DNA of 11,554 bases, from assembly GCA_031285105.1 (NCBI GenBank), contig JAITWV010000011.1:1-11554 (forward strand). The letters run 5' to 3'. Shown here piece by piece: positions 1 to 7,239 of the stretch (within the stretch, counting starts at the first letter, position 1; each line of letters begins with the position of its first letter). A program made the position numbers and the translations under genes. The DNA comes from Streptococcaceae bacterium (GTDB taxonomy: Bacteria; Bacillota; Bacilli; Lactobacillales; Streptococcaceae). The notes beneath the pieces were generated by a model. It saw only the letters and a list, made by a program, of their open reading frames with translations, searched no databases and was not told the origin of the DNA.

Positions 1-4
1 CTTT

Positions 5-991
5 TTAAGTTGATGTTTGAAAAGTGTAATTTGTTTGATAACGCTTTGTTTGTCCTTTGGGTAGGTAAATACTTCCCCAATCTGGATGTCGCAAAATTTC
101 GATTTCTTCTTGAGGTTCGATGGCAAGACCAAGTTGTGAGGACATTTTTTGACCATTTACGAAGATTGGCAATTTCATATGAGTTGCTGAAAAAACAACC
201 AAGCAACTTCTGGAGGTTTTGATGGATAATTGACGACCACTTATCTTCTCAGACAAAATTAAATCAGGAGTCTGTTGTCTTATTTTTTCAAGAACAAAAC
301 AATGGTCTAATTGCGCGCAAAAAGGGATAGCTGTCAATTCTTTAAAATCTGTATTCTCAATTAAGTTACCAGTTGGTATTTTTTCCAAATCTGTTTCTAA
401 AACAAAAGAAGCATCAATTAGCAGCTCATGTGAGTACTCGATTGGCTGTTTGGCATTTCCAGATAAATTAAAATAACTATGGTTGGTAGGATTTATATAG
501 GTATTTTCATCGCTAATTACTTCCATTGTATGAATAACTTGATTTTCAATTAATTGATATTGAACACTAAGTGATATTTCATCTGCAAAAGGACTATTGC
601 TATATTTAAGAGTAAAGGCGACTGTTTGTTCATCAACTATTTTTATGTCAAAAAAACACTGATCCCAACCATAAGGAGAGGAATGAAGATTGTGTTTTTC
701 GCTTAAATTTTTTTCTAATTGAATATGTTCATTGATATAACCGTTTTTAATTCTACCAGCAATTGGACCAACAGTTGCGCCAAACTGAGCATTATCTGTT
801 AAAATATTTTCCACTTTATCTTCATCAAGGGAGAGCATCACGTTTTCTAAATTTCCGAAACGATCAGGCATAATTGTTTTGTGCCAACGAGCACCGTAAT
901 TTAAAAGTTCAATAGTTAAATATTCATTGGATAAAATTATCTTTTCTAGAATATCTCCTTCTTTTTTGAATAAAATCTCTCTTTGAATCAT
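5..991 (-). CDS. malM: Aldose 1-epimerase (mutarotase), maltose operon
   Basis: Complete 328-residue galactose-mutarotase-like protein, about the normal family length. It is predicted to interconvert alpha and beta anomers of glucose or maltose in the cytoplasm. Visible family motifs are NLHSSPYGWD (His103), PTNHSYFNLSG (His171, the expected catalytic histidine), LDHCFVL (Asp229) and LAIEPQE (Glu292, the expected catalytic glutamate). No signal peptide or membrane segment is seen. The ATG overlaps the mapP stop by four bases (ATGA), and a GAGG ribosome site lies 7 bases upstream inside mapP, so translational coupling is likely. It is the last gene of the malT-mapP-malM transcript in this window; its TAA stop lies 4 bases from the window edge, so any terminator is outside. 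Maltose phosphorylase releases beta-glucose 1-phosphate plus free glucose, so an anomer-converting enzyme fits the context. Exact sugar preference cannot be read from sequence. Confidence 0.88.
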   Translation of the reverse strand: MIQREILFKKEGDILEKIILSNEYLTIELLNYGARWHKTIMPDRFGNLENVMLSLDEDKVENILTDNAQFGATVGPIAGRIKNGYINEHIQLEKNLSEKHNLHSSPYGWDQCFFDIKIVDEQTVAFTLKYSNSPFADEISLSVQYQLIENQVIHTMEVISDENTYINPTNHSYFNLSGNAKQPIEYSHELLIDASFVLETDLEKIPTGNLIENTDFKELTAIPFCAQLDHCFVLEKIRQQTPDLILSEKISGRQLSIKTSRSCLVVFSATHMKLPIFVNGQKMSSQLGLAIEPQEEIEILRHPDWGSIYLPKGQTKRYQTNYTFQTST

Positions 992-1809
992 AAAGAATCC
1001 TCACTTATTTTGAAATGCAGACCGAAATGATCACTAACGATGGGTGTTTTTTTTCCATCAAAAATAACTTTGGCTTGCAAAACATCAATTCCTTTATTTC
1101 CAAACCCAAAATCAATGCGTAAGCTCTCGCTATTTTTTTCCCAACCATCAATTGCTTTTTCAACAGTAAATTCACCAACTACCTGAAGAGCTGCAGAAAA
1201 TAAATCTTTTAATTGTGGAGAACTCGACAATACGAATTCATATCCTTGTTTTGTTATGTTCGCATCATTATTGAAATCTCCTAAAAAAAGTTGAGTATGA
1301 TCTGTTTTGGTACTTTTAATCAGTTTGGACCATTCTTCTTTAAAACCATCTTTCCACCAAGAAAAATGGCAGCTAGATATCTGAATTTTTTTGTTTTTGT
1401 AAGTAATTTCTCCAGTTATAATTGTGCGTGTTTTATAGCTTTTGTAATCATGTGACTTAGAAACTAAATGCGCTTTTGCTTCAATCGGGGACTTAGATAA
1501 AATGGCATTTCCCTCGTCGAACCGATCATAGCCAATATGACTTGGATGCCAGGAAAAATAATAATATTCACCCATTTCTTCTAATAAACGGATTAATAAC
1601 AAAGAAAAATTATCTTCTTTTAAAGGAGGTTGTTGTGCAGTTTGACAAAATCTTGGATGGTTACTTTTTTTTGCCTGAATGGATTGATTAATTTCTTGAA
1701 GGCAAACAATATCAATCTTTTCTTCTTTAATATACGATGCAATTTGTTTTAATTTTTCAAGTGGTTTTTCTTCTATCCAACTATGAGTGTTTAATGTAAT
1801 AATATCCAT
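988..1809 (-). CDS. mapP: Maltose 6'-phosphate phosphatase, EEP family
   Basis: A 273-residue protein of the endonuclease/exonuclease/phosphatase (EEP) fold. Metal and catalytic motifs appear in the usual order: Asn7 (TLNTHSW), Glu39 (CLQEIN), His148 (SCHFSWW), Asp178 and Asn180 (FLGDFNND), and Asp260-His261 (SDHFG). There is no secretion signal, so it acts in the cytoplasm. By generic annotation this would be an endonuclease-like protein. Its place directly after a maltose EIICBA gene matches MapP of Enterococcus faecalis, which dephosphorylates maltose 6'-phosphate so that maltose phosphorylase can use the sugar. I chose the ATG at 1809 because GGAG (1819-1816) lies 6 bases upstream; a TTG four codons earlier would put that ribosome site inside the gene. 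A hairpin separates it from malT, and it overlaps malM by four bases. The fold is certain; the substrate is inferred from context. Confidence 0.82.
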   Translation of the reverse strand: MDIITLNTHSWIEEKPLEKLKQIASYIKEEKIDIVCLQEINQSIQAKKSNHPRFCQTAQQPPLKEDNFSLLLIRLLEEMGEYYYFSWHPSHIGYDRFDEGNAILSKSPIEAKAHLVSKSHDYKSYKTRTIITGEITYKNKKIQISSCHFSWWKDGFKEEWSKLIKSTKTDHTQLFLGDFNNDANITKQGYEFVLSSSPQLKDLFSAALQVVGEFTVEKAIDGWEKNSESLRIDFGFGNKGIDVLQAKVIFDGKKTPIVSDHFGLHFKISEDSL

Positions 1810-1830
1810 TTTTTTCTCCAATATAGATAA

Positions 1831-1864
1831 TAAAACTGGACACAGGTTGAGTGTTCCAGTTTTA
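1831..1864 (-). terminator. Terminator-like hairpin between malT and mapP
   Basis: TAAAACTGGA (1831-1840) pairs perfectly with TCCAGTTTTA (1855-1864). Three more pairs (CAC/GTG) follow after a one-base bulge, closing a 7-base loop (1844-1850). Read on the minus strand the stem ends in TTTTATTATC, a moderate U-rich tail typical of an intrinsic terminator. It starts 13 bases after the malT stop and ends about 20 bases before the mapP ATG, leaving no room for a separate promoter. It is therefore probably a leaky terminator or an mRNA-processing/stabilising stem that sets the malT to mapP ratio. The stem is seen; the role is inferred. Confidence 0.6.
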
Positions 1865-1877
1865 TTTATTTTATCAA

Positions 1878-4055
1878 TTAATTTTCCATTGTGCCAATAA
1901 CTTCTTTTGCTTGCACTTTTAATCTATTGTTCAACTGATAGTTAAATACTTTTTCCATATTAGTAAAAGCAACAATGACTGTGCTACCTTTTCCTTGTTG
2001 TTGAATCTGTGAAAAATCAGCAGTAGCAATTTTTTGTCCTGCTTTAATTATTTGACCGACTTCGACAAAATTCTCAAAAGGCTTCCCGTTTAAATCAACA
2101 GTATCTATTCCGATATGAATTAATACTTCCACCCCTTTGTCTGTTTGAATTCCTAAGGCGTGTTTGGTTGGAAAGATACTAATAATTTTTCCATCAACAG
2201 GTGAAAAAATGTTATTTGATTTTGGTTCGATTGCAAAACCATCTCCCATCATTTTTTCACTAAAAACAAAGTCATTTACTTTAGAAATAGGCATAAGTGT
2301 TCCATCAACTGGCGCCAAAAGAGGGACTTCAATCAAATTATCAATTGATTTTTGACCGATTTCTTGATTGTTTTGTAAGCGATTAAAATCAGATTTAGGA
2401 ATTTCAACGCCGCTTTCTAGTAAATCTTGGATGTCGCTTTTTAATATGTCCGCTTTAGGACCATAAACCGCTTGAACCCCTTGATTTTTCAAAATTAATC
2501 CAAGTGCTCCAACTTTTCTCCAAGTTTGTTCATTTTCTACTTTATCACTATCTTTTACAGTTACACGTAGACGAGTCATACAAGCATCAACATCAACAAT
2601 GTTTTCTTTTCCTCCAAGTGCATTAATAACATCAATTAATTGTTGGTTATCTAATAAATTTGAACTTGTATTCGCAGTATTATCTGGTGTGGCATCAATC
2701 TCATAATTTCCATTGCGTCCTGGTGTTCCAAAATTAAACTTCTTAATCATGAAATTTGCAACAAAATAAGCAATTAACCCAAATAAGATGGTTGTAATGA
2801 TGAAATTAATTAAGTCTGCCCCGATTCCTGCTTTAATTAATAAAGGTGTGCGTGTCAATAATTCAATGTTTCCAAAAGAATGGACACGTAGATGGATAAT
2901 ATCTGACATGGCAAAAGCAGCACCTTGAATAACCGCATATACAGCATACAAAGGCATCGCAACGAACATGAACATATATTCAAGCGGTTCAGTTACACCT
3001 GTTAAGAAAACAGCTAAGCCAGCTGAAAGATACATTGATTTATAAAGTGATTTTTTATCTGAGTCAACATTTCGATACATTGCAGTTGCAACACCCATTA
3101 AAATACCAGAAGCACCAATCATTTGACCGACTTTAAAGCGAGCAGGTGTCCAATTTGTTAGTACATGATGGTATTGAGACATTTCACCTAAAGATTTAAA
3201 ATTCGCCAGATCACTTGCCCATGCTAACCAAAGCGGATCTTGACCGAAAACCTTTGAACCAGCTTGTGCGCCAGATAAAATGGTGTATGTTCCACCTAAT
3301 TGAGTGTAATTAATTGGAATAGTCAGCATATGATGTAACCCAAATGGAAGCAATAAACGTTCTAATGTTCCATACAAAAAGGGAGCTAAAATTGGTGCGG
3401 AGTCTTGTGATTGTGCAATCCAAAGACCAAAATTATTAATCGCACCTTGAATAACTGGCCAAATAATAGCCAAAATAATTGAGACTAATAAAGACCAAGC
3501 AATCACAACAAAAGGAACGAATCGTTTTCCATTAAAGAAACTCAAAATTTCAGGAAGTTTACGGTAATTATAATATTTGTTATAGGCATTCGCTCCAATA
3601 AATCCAGCAATAATTCCAACAAAGACTCCCATATTTAAAGCAGGGGCATCTAAAACACTAGTAAAAAAACCATTAATCATAATTTTAGTGCCAAATAAGG
3701 TATGTGTAAAAGCTTGTGGGTCTTTAAGCATTTCAGAGTTGACATTAAAAATTGCACCAGTAATTCGATTAATCAAAATAAAAGAAATCCCAGCAGCAAA
3801 GGCGCCACCAGCTTTTTCTTTTGCCCAGTTTCCACCAATAGCTAAGGCAAATAGAATATGAAGATTAACAATGACTCCCCAACCAACACTAGAGATAACA
3901 TTGCCAATTGTACTCAATAGTTCTACATTTGGCGCTATTAAAGGCAAACTAGAACCAATAGAAACCATTAATCCTGCAGCGGGCATAACTGCAACTACTA
4001 GCATTAAAGCTTTTCCAAATTTTTGCCAGAATTCAAAATTAAAAATTTTTTTCAT
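1878..4055 (-). CDS. malT: PTS maltose transporter, EIICBA
   Basis: A 725-residue phosphotransferase permease of the glucose superfamily with domains in the order IIC-IIB-IIA. Residues 1 to about 440 form the hydrophobic IIC sugar channel, including the conserved LTGVTEPLEY motif (351-360). After a polar linker, the IIB domain (about 470-550) carries the phosphorylated Cys492 in DACMTRLR. The IIA domain (about 575-720) carries the accepting His647 in VLIHIGID, with a second conserved histidine at 632. It imports a disaccharide while phosphorylating it with phosphate from PEP via HPr. Neighbouring maltose phosphorylase and MapP genes indicate maltose, giving maltose 6'-phosphate. The ATG at 4055 has a good AGGAAGG ribosome site. 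The gene leaves a divergent control region shared with malP and carries one palindromic operator just before it. Glucose or trehalose PTS proteins are close relatives, so substrate assignment rests mainly on context. Confidence 0.9.
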   Translation of the reverse strand: MKKIFNFEFWQKFGKALMLVVAVMPAAGLMVSIGSSLPLIAPNVELLSTIGNVISSVGWGVIVNLHILFALAIGGNWAKEKAGGAFAAGISFILINRITGAIFNVNSEMLKDPQAFTHTLFGTKIMINGFFTSVLDAPALNMGVFVGIIAGFIGANAYNKYYNYRKLPEILSFFNGKRFVPFVVIAWSLLVSIILAIIWPVIQGAINNFGLWIAQSQDSAPILAPFLYGTLERLLLPFGLHHMLTIPINYTQLGGTYTILSGAQAGSKVFGQDPLWLAWASDLANFKSLGEMSQYHHVLTNWTPARFKVGQMIGASGILMGVATAMYRNVDSDKKSLYKSMYLSAGLAVFLTGVTEPLEYMFMFVAMPLYAVYAVIQGAAFAMSDIIHLRVHSFGNIELLTRTPLLIKAGIGADLINFIITTILFGLIAYFVANFMIKKFNFGTPGRNGNYEIDATPDNTANTSSNLLDNQQLIDVINALGGKENIVDVDACMTRLRVTVKDSDKVENEQTWRKVGALGLILKNQGVQAVYGPKADILKSDIQDLLESGVEIPKSDFNRLQNNQEIGQKSIDNLIEVPLLAPVDGTLMPISKVNDFVFSEKMMGDGFAIEPKSNNIFSPVDGKIISIFPTKHALGIQTDKGVEVLIHIGIDTVDLNGKPFENFVEVGQIIKAGQKIATADFSQIQQQGKGSTVIVAFTNMEKVFNYQLNNRLKVQAKEVIGTMEN

Positions 4056-4076
4056 AAATATTCCCTTCCTTATTTC

Positions 4077-4105
4077 ATAATATACGCAAACGTTTGCGTT
4101 GATAA
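4077..4105 (-). promoter_or_regulatory. Possible second (proximal) malT promoter around the operator
   Basis: On the minus strand TTATCA (4105-4100, 4 of 6 matches to TTGACA) and TATTAT (4082-4077) are separated by exactly 17 bases. Sixteen of these are the palindromic operator. This copies the malP promoter layout. Initiation here would leave a leader of only about 15 bases with the ribosome site at its 5' end, so it may be a weak or relic promoter. Confidence 0.35.
4084..4099. promoter_or_regulatory. MalR-type operator, malT side
   Basis: Perfect 16-bp palindrome ACGCAAACGTTTGCGT with the central CG typical of LacI-family operators. It is identical to the copy at 4202-4217. It lies about 4 to 20 bases downstream of the expected start from the distal malT promoter, a position where a bound repressor would block elongation. 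The same CGCAAACGTTTGCG core is, as I recall, the MalR operator of streptococcal maltose genes. Confidence 0.85.
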
Positions 4106-4109
4106 AGAT

Positions 4110-4138
4110 ATCATAAAATATCGTCAGTTATTTGTCAA
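4110..4138 (-). promoter_or_regulatory. Main malT promoter
   Basis: Reading the minus strand, a consensus -35 TTGACA (4138-4133) is followed after exactly 17 bases by TATGAT (4115-4110), one mismatch from consensus. Transcription would begin near 4103, giving a leader of about 48 bases that includes the operator. It should drive malT, mapP and malM. Confidence 0.8.
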
Positions 4139-4195
4139 TAACTAATTTTAAAATGTTTTTAGATTTAAATATATTTTTTATTATTAAATATTTCA

Positions 4196-4224
4196 TTGAC
4201 AACGCAAACGTTTGCGTGTAAAAT
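4196..4224 (+). promoter_or_regulatory. malP operon promoter
   Basis: Consensus -35 TTGACA (4196-4201) and -10 TAAAAT (4219-4224) with a 17-base spacer. The spacer is the 16-bp palindrome plus one G, so repressor and RNA polymerase cannot both bind. Transcription would start near 4231, about 28 bases before the malP ATG. The 57 bases upstream (4139-4195) are almost pure A/T and could act as UP elements for both divergent promoters. Confidence 0.88.
4202..4217. promoter_or_regulatory. MalR-type operator, malP side
   Basis: Second perfect copy of ACGCAAACGTTTGCGT, filling the spacer of the malP promoter. With flanks, CAACGCAAACGTTTGCGT is shared by both copies in divergent orientation, each pointing to its own gene. 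Centres are 118 bp apart, roughly 11 helical turns, so looping is possible but not shown. The outer bases differ from a CcpA cre consensus, so MalR is the likelier ligand. Confidence 0.88.
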
Positions 4225-4258
4225 GTGAGACAAATAAGAACAAAAAGGAGAAAGAACA

Positions 4259-6520
4259 ATGAATGAAAAGAAAAATATTTTTGACATTGATCCATGGAAA
4301 ATTAAGACCAACCAACTTTATCTAAAAGAACACCGTTTACAAGAATCACTTACATCAATTGGGAATGGATATATGGGAATGCGTGGAAATTTTGAAGAAA
4401 AGTATTCAGGAGATTCTCACCAAGGAACCTATATTGCAGGTGTTTGGTTTCCTGATAAAACTCGTGTAGGTTGGTGGAAAAATGGTTATCCAGATTATTT
4501 TGGAAAAGCGATTAATGCTTTGAATTTCATAAAAATCAATTTGTCTATTGACGGAAAAGAAATAGATTTAGCAAAAACTCCATTCACCAATTTTTATCAA
4601 GAATTAGATATGAAGCGTGGTGTTTTACTACGAAGATTCCAAGTTTTTGGAGTAGAAATTAAAATTGAACGATTTGCTTCGGTTGACTTTAAAGAATTAG
4701 CAGTCATTAAATGGACATTTCAAAATAAAGATAAAAAACATCATTGTATCGAAATAAATTCAAGTATTGATGCAAATGTTGAAAATGAAGATTCAAATTA
4801 TGATGAAAAATTTTGGCAAGTACTTGATAAAAGCAGTGAAAAAGATGGTTCGTGGATTGAAACACAAACTATTAACAATCCTTTTGGTGTTGAACAATTT
4901 ATAATAGCTGCACGTCAAAGTTATGTTGGGGATTTTTCAAAAACCACTCAAAAACAAGAAGACTTTCAAGTAAGTGATACATTTATTGCTACTCTTGAAC
5001 CAGAAAAAACACTTTGTTTTGAAAAACGAGTAATTGTCACTACTTCACGCGATTATAAAGACTCTACTGAAGTAAAACAAGCTTTAGAAGAATTAACTGA
5101 TAAAGTAAAAAAACAAACATTTGAACAGCTACTTTTCGCACATGAACAAGAATGGGAAAATAGATGGAATTTAGCAGATGTTGTTATTGAAGGAAACGAT
5201 GAAAGCCAGCAAGGAATTAGATTTAATTTATTTCAGCTATTTTCAACTTATTATGGTGAGGATGAACGATTAAATATAGGGCCCAAAGGATTTACGGGTG
5301 AAAAATATGGTGGTGCAACTTATTGGGATACAGAAGCTTATGCTGTTCCTTTATATCTTGCTCTTGCCAAACCCGAAGTGAGCAAAAATTTACTAAAATA
5401 TAGATACAATCAACTTGCACAGGCAAAACACAATGCCAGACAACAAGGATTAAAGGGAGCTTTATATCCAATGGTTACTTTTACCGGAGTTGAATGTCAT
5501 AATGAATGGGAAATAACTTTTGAGGAAATTCATCGCAATGGAGCAATGGCATACGCAATCTACAATTATACAAATTATACGGGTGATGATAGTTATCTTA
5601 AAAATGAAGGATTAGAAGTTCTTGTTGAAATTTCACGTTTTTGGGCAGACCGTGTTCATTTTTCAAAAAACATGGGAAAATACATGATTCACGGTGTCAC
5701 TGGTCCAAATGAATATGAAAATAATGTAAATAATAATTGGTACACAAATACACTTGCTAAGTGGGTATTGCAATATACAATTGATAGTTTACAAAAATAC
5801 TTACGTGAAGATTTGCTTATAACAAAAGACGAAAAAAATCAATGGCAAGTGATTGCTGATAACATGTACCTTCCTTTTGATGATAAAAAAGGCATTTTTG
5901 TACAACATGATACATTTTTAGATAAAGAATTAATGTCCGTGAAAGACCTAGACGCAAGTAATTTACCGCTTAATCAAAATTGGTCATGGGATAAAATTTT
6001 ACGCTCTTGCTTCATCAAACAAGCAGATGTTCTTCAAGGAATTTATTTATTTGGTAATGATTATACGATGGAAGAAAAGAAAGCAAACTTTGAATTTTAT
6101 GAACCAATGACTGTACACGAATCAAGTCTTTCACCGTCTATCCATTCAATTCTAGCAGCAGAATTGGGTATGGAAGAAAAAGCTTTTGAAATGTATGAAA
6201 GAACTGCACGATTAGATTTGGATAATTATAACAATGATACACAAGATGGCTTGCACATTACAAGTATGACTGGAAGTTGGCTGGCAATTGTTCAGGGATT
6301 TGCACAAATGAAGACTTGGAATGAACAATTAAGCTTTGCACCTATTTTACCCAAAAATTGGGCAGCCTATTCATTTAATATCAACTATAGAGGAACACTC
6401 TTGAATGTACGTGTTGCTGATAAATTAACTTTGCTTAAAAAATCTGGAAAAGACGTATTAGTAAATATTTATGGAAAAAAAGTCGTTGTAAAAGATAAAG
6501 TAGAAATTAACTTGGGGTAA
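4259..6520 (+). CDS. malP: Maltose phosphorylase, GH65
   Basis: A 753-residue glycoside hydrolase family 65 enzyme, full length for the family. It cleaves maltose with inorganic phosphate, inverting configuration, to glucose and beta-glucose 1-phosphate in the cytoplasm. An N-terminal beta-sandwich (about 1-270) leads to an (alpha/alpha)6 barrel (about 310-680) and a short C-terminal beta domain. Seen motifs: YWDTEAY (355-361), the loop HNEWEITFE (414-422), GPNEYENN with the likely general acid Glu485, FIKQADV (585-591), HESSLSPS (620-627) and GLHITSMTGSW (664-674). The HNEWEITFE loop is the one reported to set maltose rather than trehalose or kojibiose specificity, which supports the substrate call. 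AAGGAG lies 8 bases before the ATG. It is the first gene of the plus-strand operon, 11 bases ahead of pgmB, behind a promoter whose spacer is an operator. Confidence 0.94.
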   Translation: MNEKKNIFDIDPWKIKTNQLYLKEHRLQESLTSIGNGYMGMRGNFEEKYSGDSHQGTYIAGVWFPDKTRVGWWKNGYPDYFGKAINALNFIKINLSIDGKEIDLAKTPFTNFYQELDMKRGVLLRRFQVFGVEIKIERFASVDFKELAVIKWTFQNKDKKHHCIEINSSIDANVENEDSNYDEKFWQVLDKSSEKDGSWIETQTINNPFGVEQFIIAARQSYVGDFSKTTQKQEDFQVSDTFIATLEPEKTLCFEKRVIVTTSRDYKDSTEVKQALEELTDKVKKQTFEQLLFAHEQEWENRWNLADVVIEGNDESQQGIRFNLFQLFSTYYGEDERLNIGPKGFTGEKYGGATYWDTEAYAVPLYLALAKPEVSKNLLKYRYNQLAQAKHNARQQGLKGALYPMVTFTGVECHNEWEITFEEIHRNGAMAYAIYNYTNYTGDDSYLKNEGLEVLVEISRFWADRVHFSKNMGKYMIHGVTGPNEYENNVNNNWYTNTLAKWVLQYTIDSLQKYLREDLLITKDEKNQWQVIADNMYLPFDDKKGIFVQHDTFLDKELMSVKDLDASNLPLNQNWSWDKILRSCFIKQADVLQGIYLFGNDYTMEEKKANFEFYEPMTVHESSLSPSIHSILAAELGMEEKAFEMYERTARLDLDNYNNDTQDGLHITSMTGSWLAIVQGFAQMKTWNEQLSFAPILPKNWAAYSFNINYRGTLLNVRVADKLTLLKKSGKDVLVNIYGKKVVVKDKVEINLG

Positions 6521-6531
6521 TAAGGATGAAT

Positions 6532-7200
6532 ATGCTTAAAGCAGTAATATTTGATTTAGACGGAGTGATTACAGATACCGCTGAATATCATTATCGTGCA
6601 TGGAAAAGGTTAGGAAAAGAAATAGAAATCACCATTGACCGAGAATTTAATGAAAGTTTAAAAGGAGTAAGCCGTGAAGAGTCCTTAAATCGTATTTTAG
6701 CTTTTGCGAATAAGGAAAATCAATTTACACAATCAGAATTGATCACACTTACACAAAGGAAAAATAGTTATTATGAACAAATGATTGAACAAATTACACC
6801 AAAGGATATTTTTCCTGGAATTTTACAACTGCTTGAGGAATTGAAAAAGTCAGATATAAAAATAGCTTTAGGTTCTGCATCAAAAAATGGAACAACTTTA
6901 TTAAAAAAAATGGATATTTTACCTTATTTTGATACAATAATAGACCCTGCCCAAGTTAAAAATAGTAAACCAGCACCAGATATTTTTTTAACGGCATTAG
7001 AACAATTATGCCTTAAGAATAATCAAGTAATTGGAATAGAAGACTCGCTGGCTGGAATTAAAGCATTTCAAGCGGCGAATATTTTACCAATCGGTATTGG
7101 TGAAGCTAAAAGTTTAGGAGAAGATATAATTTTAGTTAAGGATACCAATGAAATTTCACTAGACTTTTTGAATGAAGTTTGGGAAAATACAAACAAATAG
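6532..7200 (+). CDS. pgmB: Beta-phosphoglucomutase, HAD family
   Basis: A 222-residue haloacid-dehalogenase-superfamily enzyme converting beta-glucose 1-phosphate, the product of MalP, to glucose 6-phosphate for glycolysis; called malB in some enterococci. It resembles Lactococcus lactis beta-PGM closely. Nucleophile Asp8 and general acid/base Asp10 (FDLDGVITDT), cap-domain His20 and an arginine in KGVSREE, then SASKNG, the lysine of SKPAPDIF, and GIEDSLAGI holding the metal ligands. An ATG at 6526 also exists. I prefer 6532, since AAGG (6522-6525) lies 6 bases before it but abuts the first ATG, and this start gives the same Asp8/Asp10 numbering as the L. lactis enzyme. It follows malP by 11 bases in one transcript, and malR follows 39 bases later. 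Confidence 0.93.
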   Translation: MLKAVIFDLDGVITDTAEYHYRAWKRLGKEIEITIDREFNESLKGVSREESLNRILAFANKENQFTQSELITLTQRKNSYYEQMIEQITPKDIFPGILQLLEELKKSDIKIALGSASKNGTTLLKKMDILPYFDTIIDPAQVKNSKPAPDIFLTALEQLCLKNNQVIGIEDSLAGIKAFQAANILPIGIGEAKSLGEDIILVKDTNEISLDFLNEVWENTNK

Positions 7201-7222
7201 TTAAAAAAATAATATTTGTTTG
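7190..7222 (+). repeat. AT-rich inverted repeat across the pgmB stop, before malR
   Basis: CAAACAAATA (7190-7199) and TATTTGTTTG (7213-7222) are perfect 10-base inverted arms around a 13-base loop. The left arm includes part of the pgmB stop codon and the right arm ends 4 bases before the malR ribosome site (GAGG, 7227-7230). The stem is weak and has no T tail, so it is not a terminator. It could modestly affect malR translation or mRNA decay. Confidence 0.4.
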
Positions 7223-7239
7223 AAAAGAGGTCTGGTTTT

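Noticed and set aside
10..222. Open frame on the plus strand inside malM; similar antisense frames lie in malT, pgmB and malR
   Set aside because: They overlap strongly supported genes, have no ribosome sites and no recognisable protein features.
4084..4217. The two palindromes as CcpA cre sites
   Set aside because: The centre resembles cre, but the outermost bases are C and G where the cre consensus has T and A. They match MalR-type operators better. Dual use by CcpA is not excluded.
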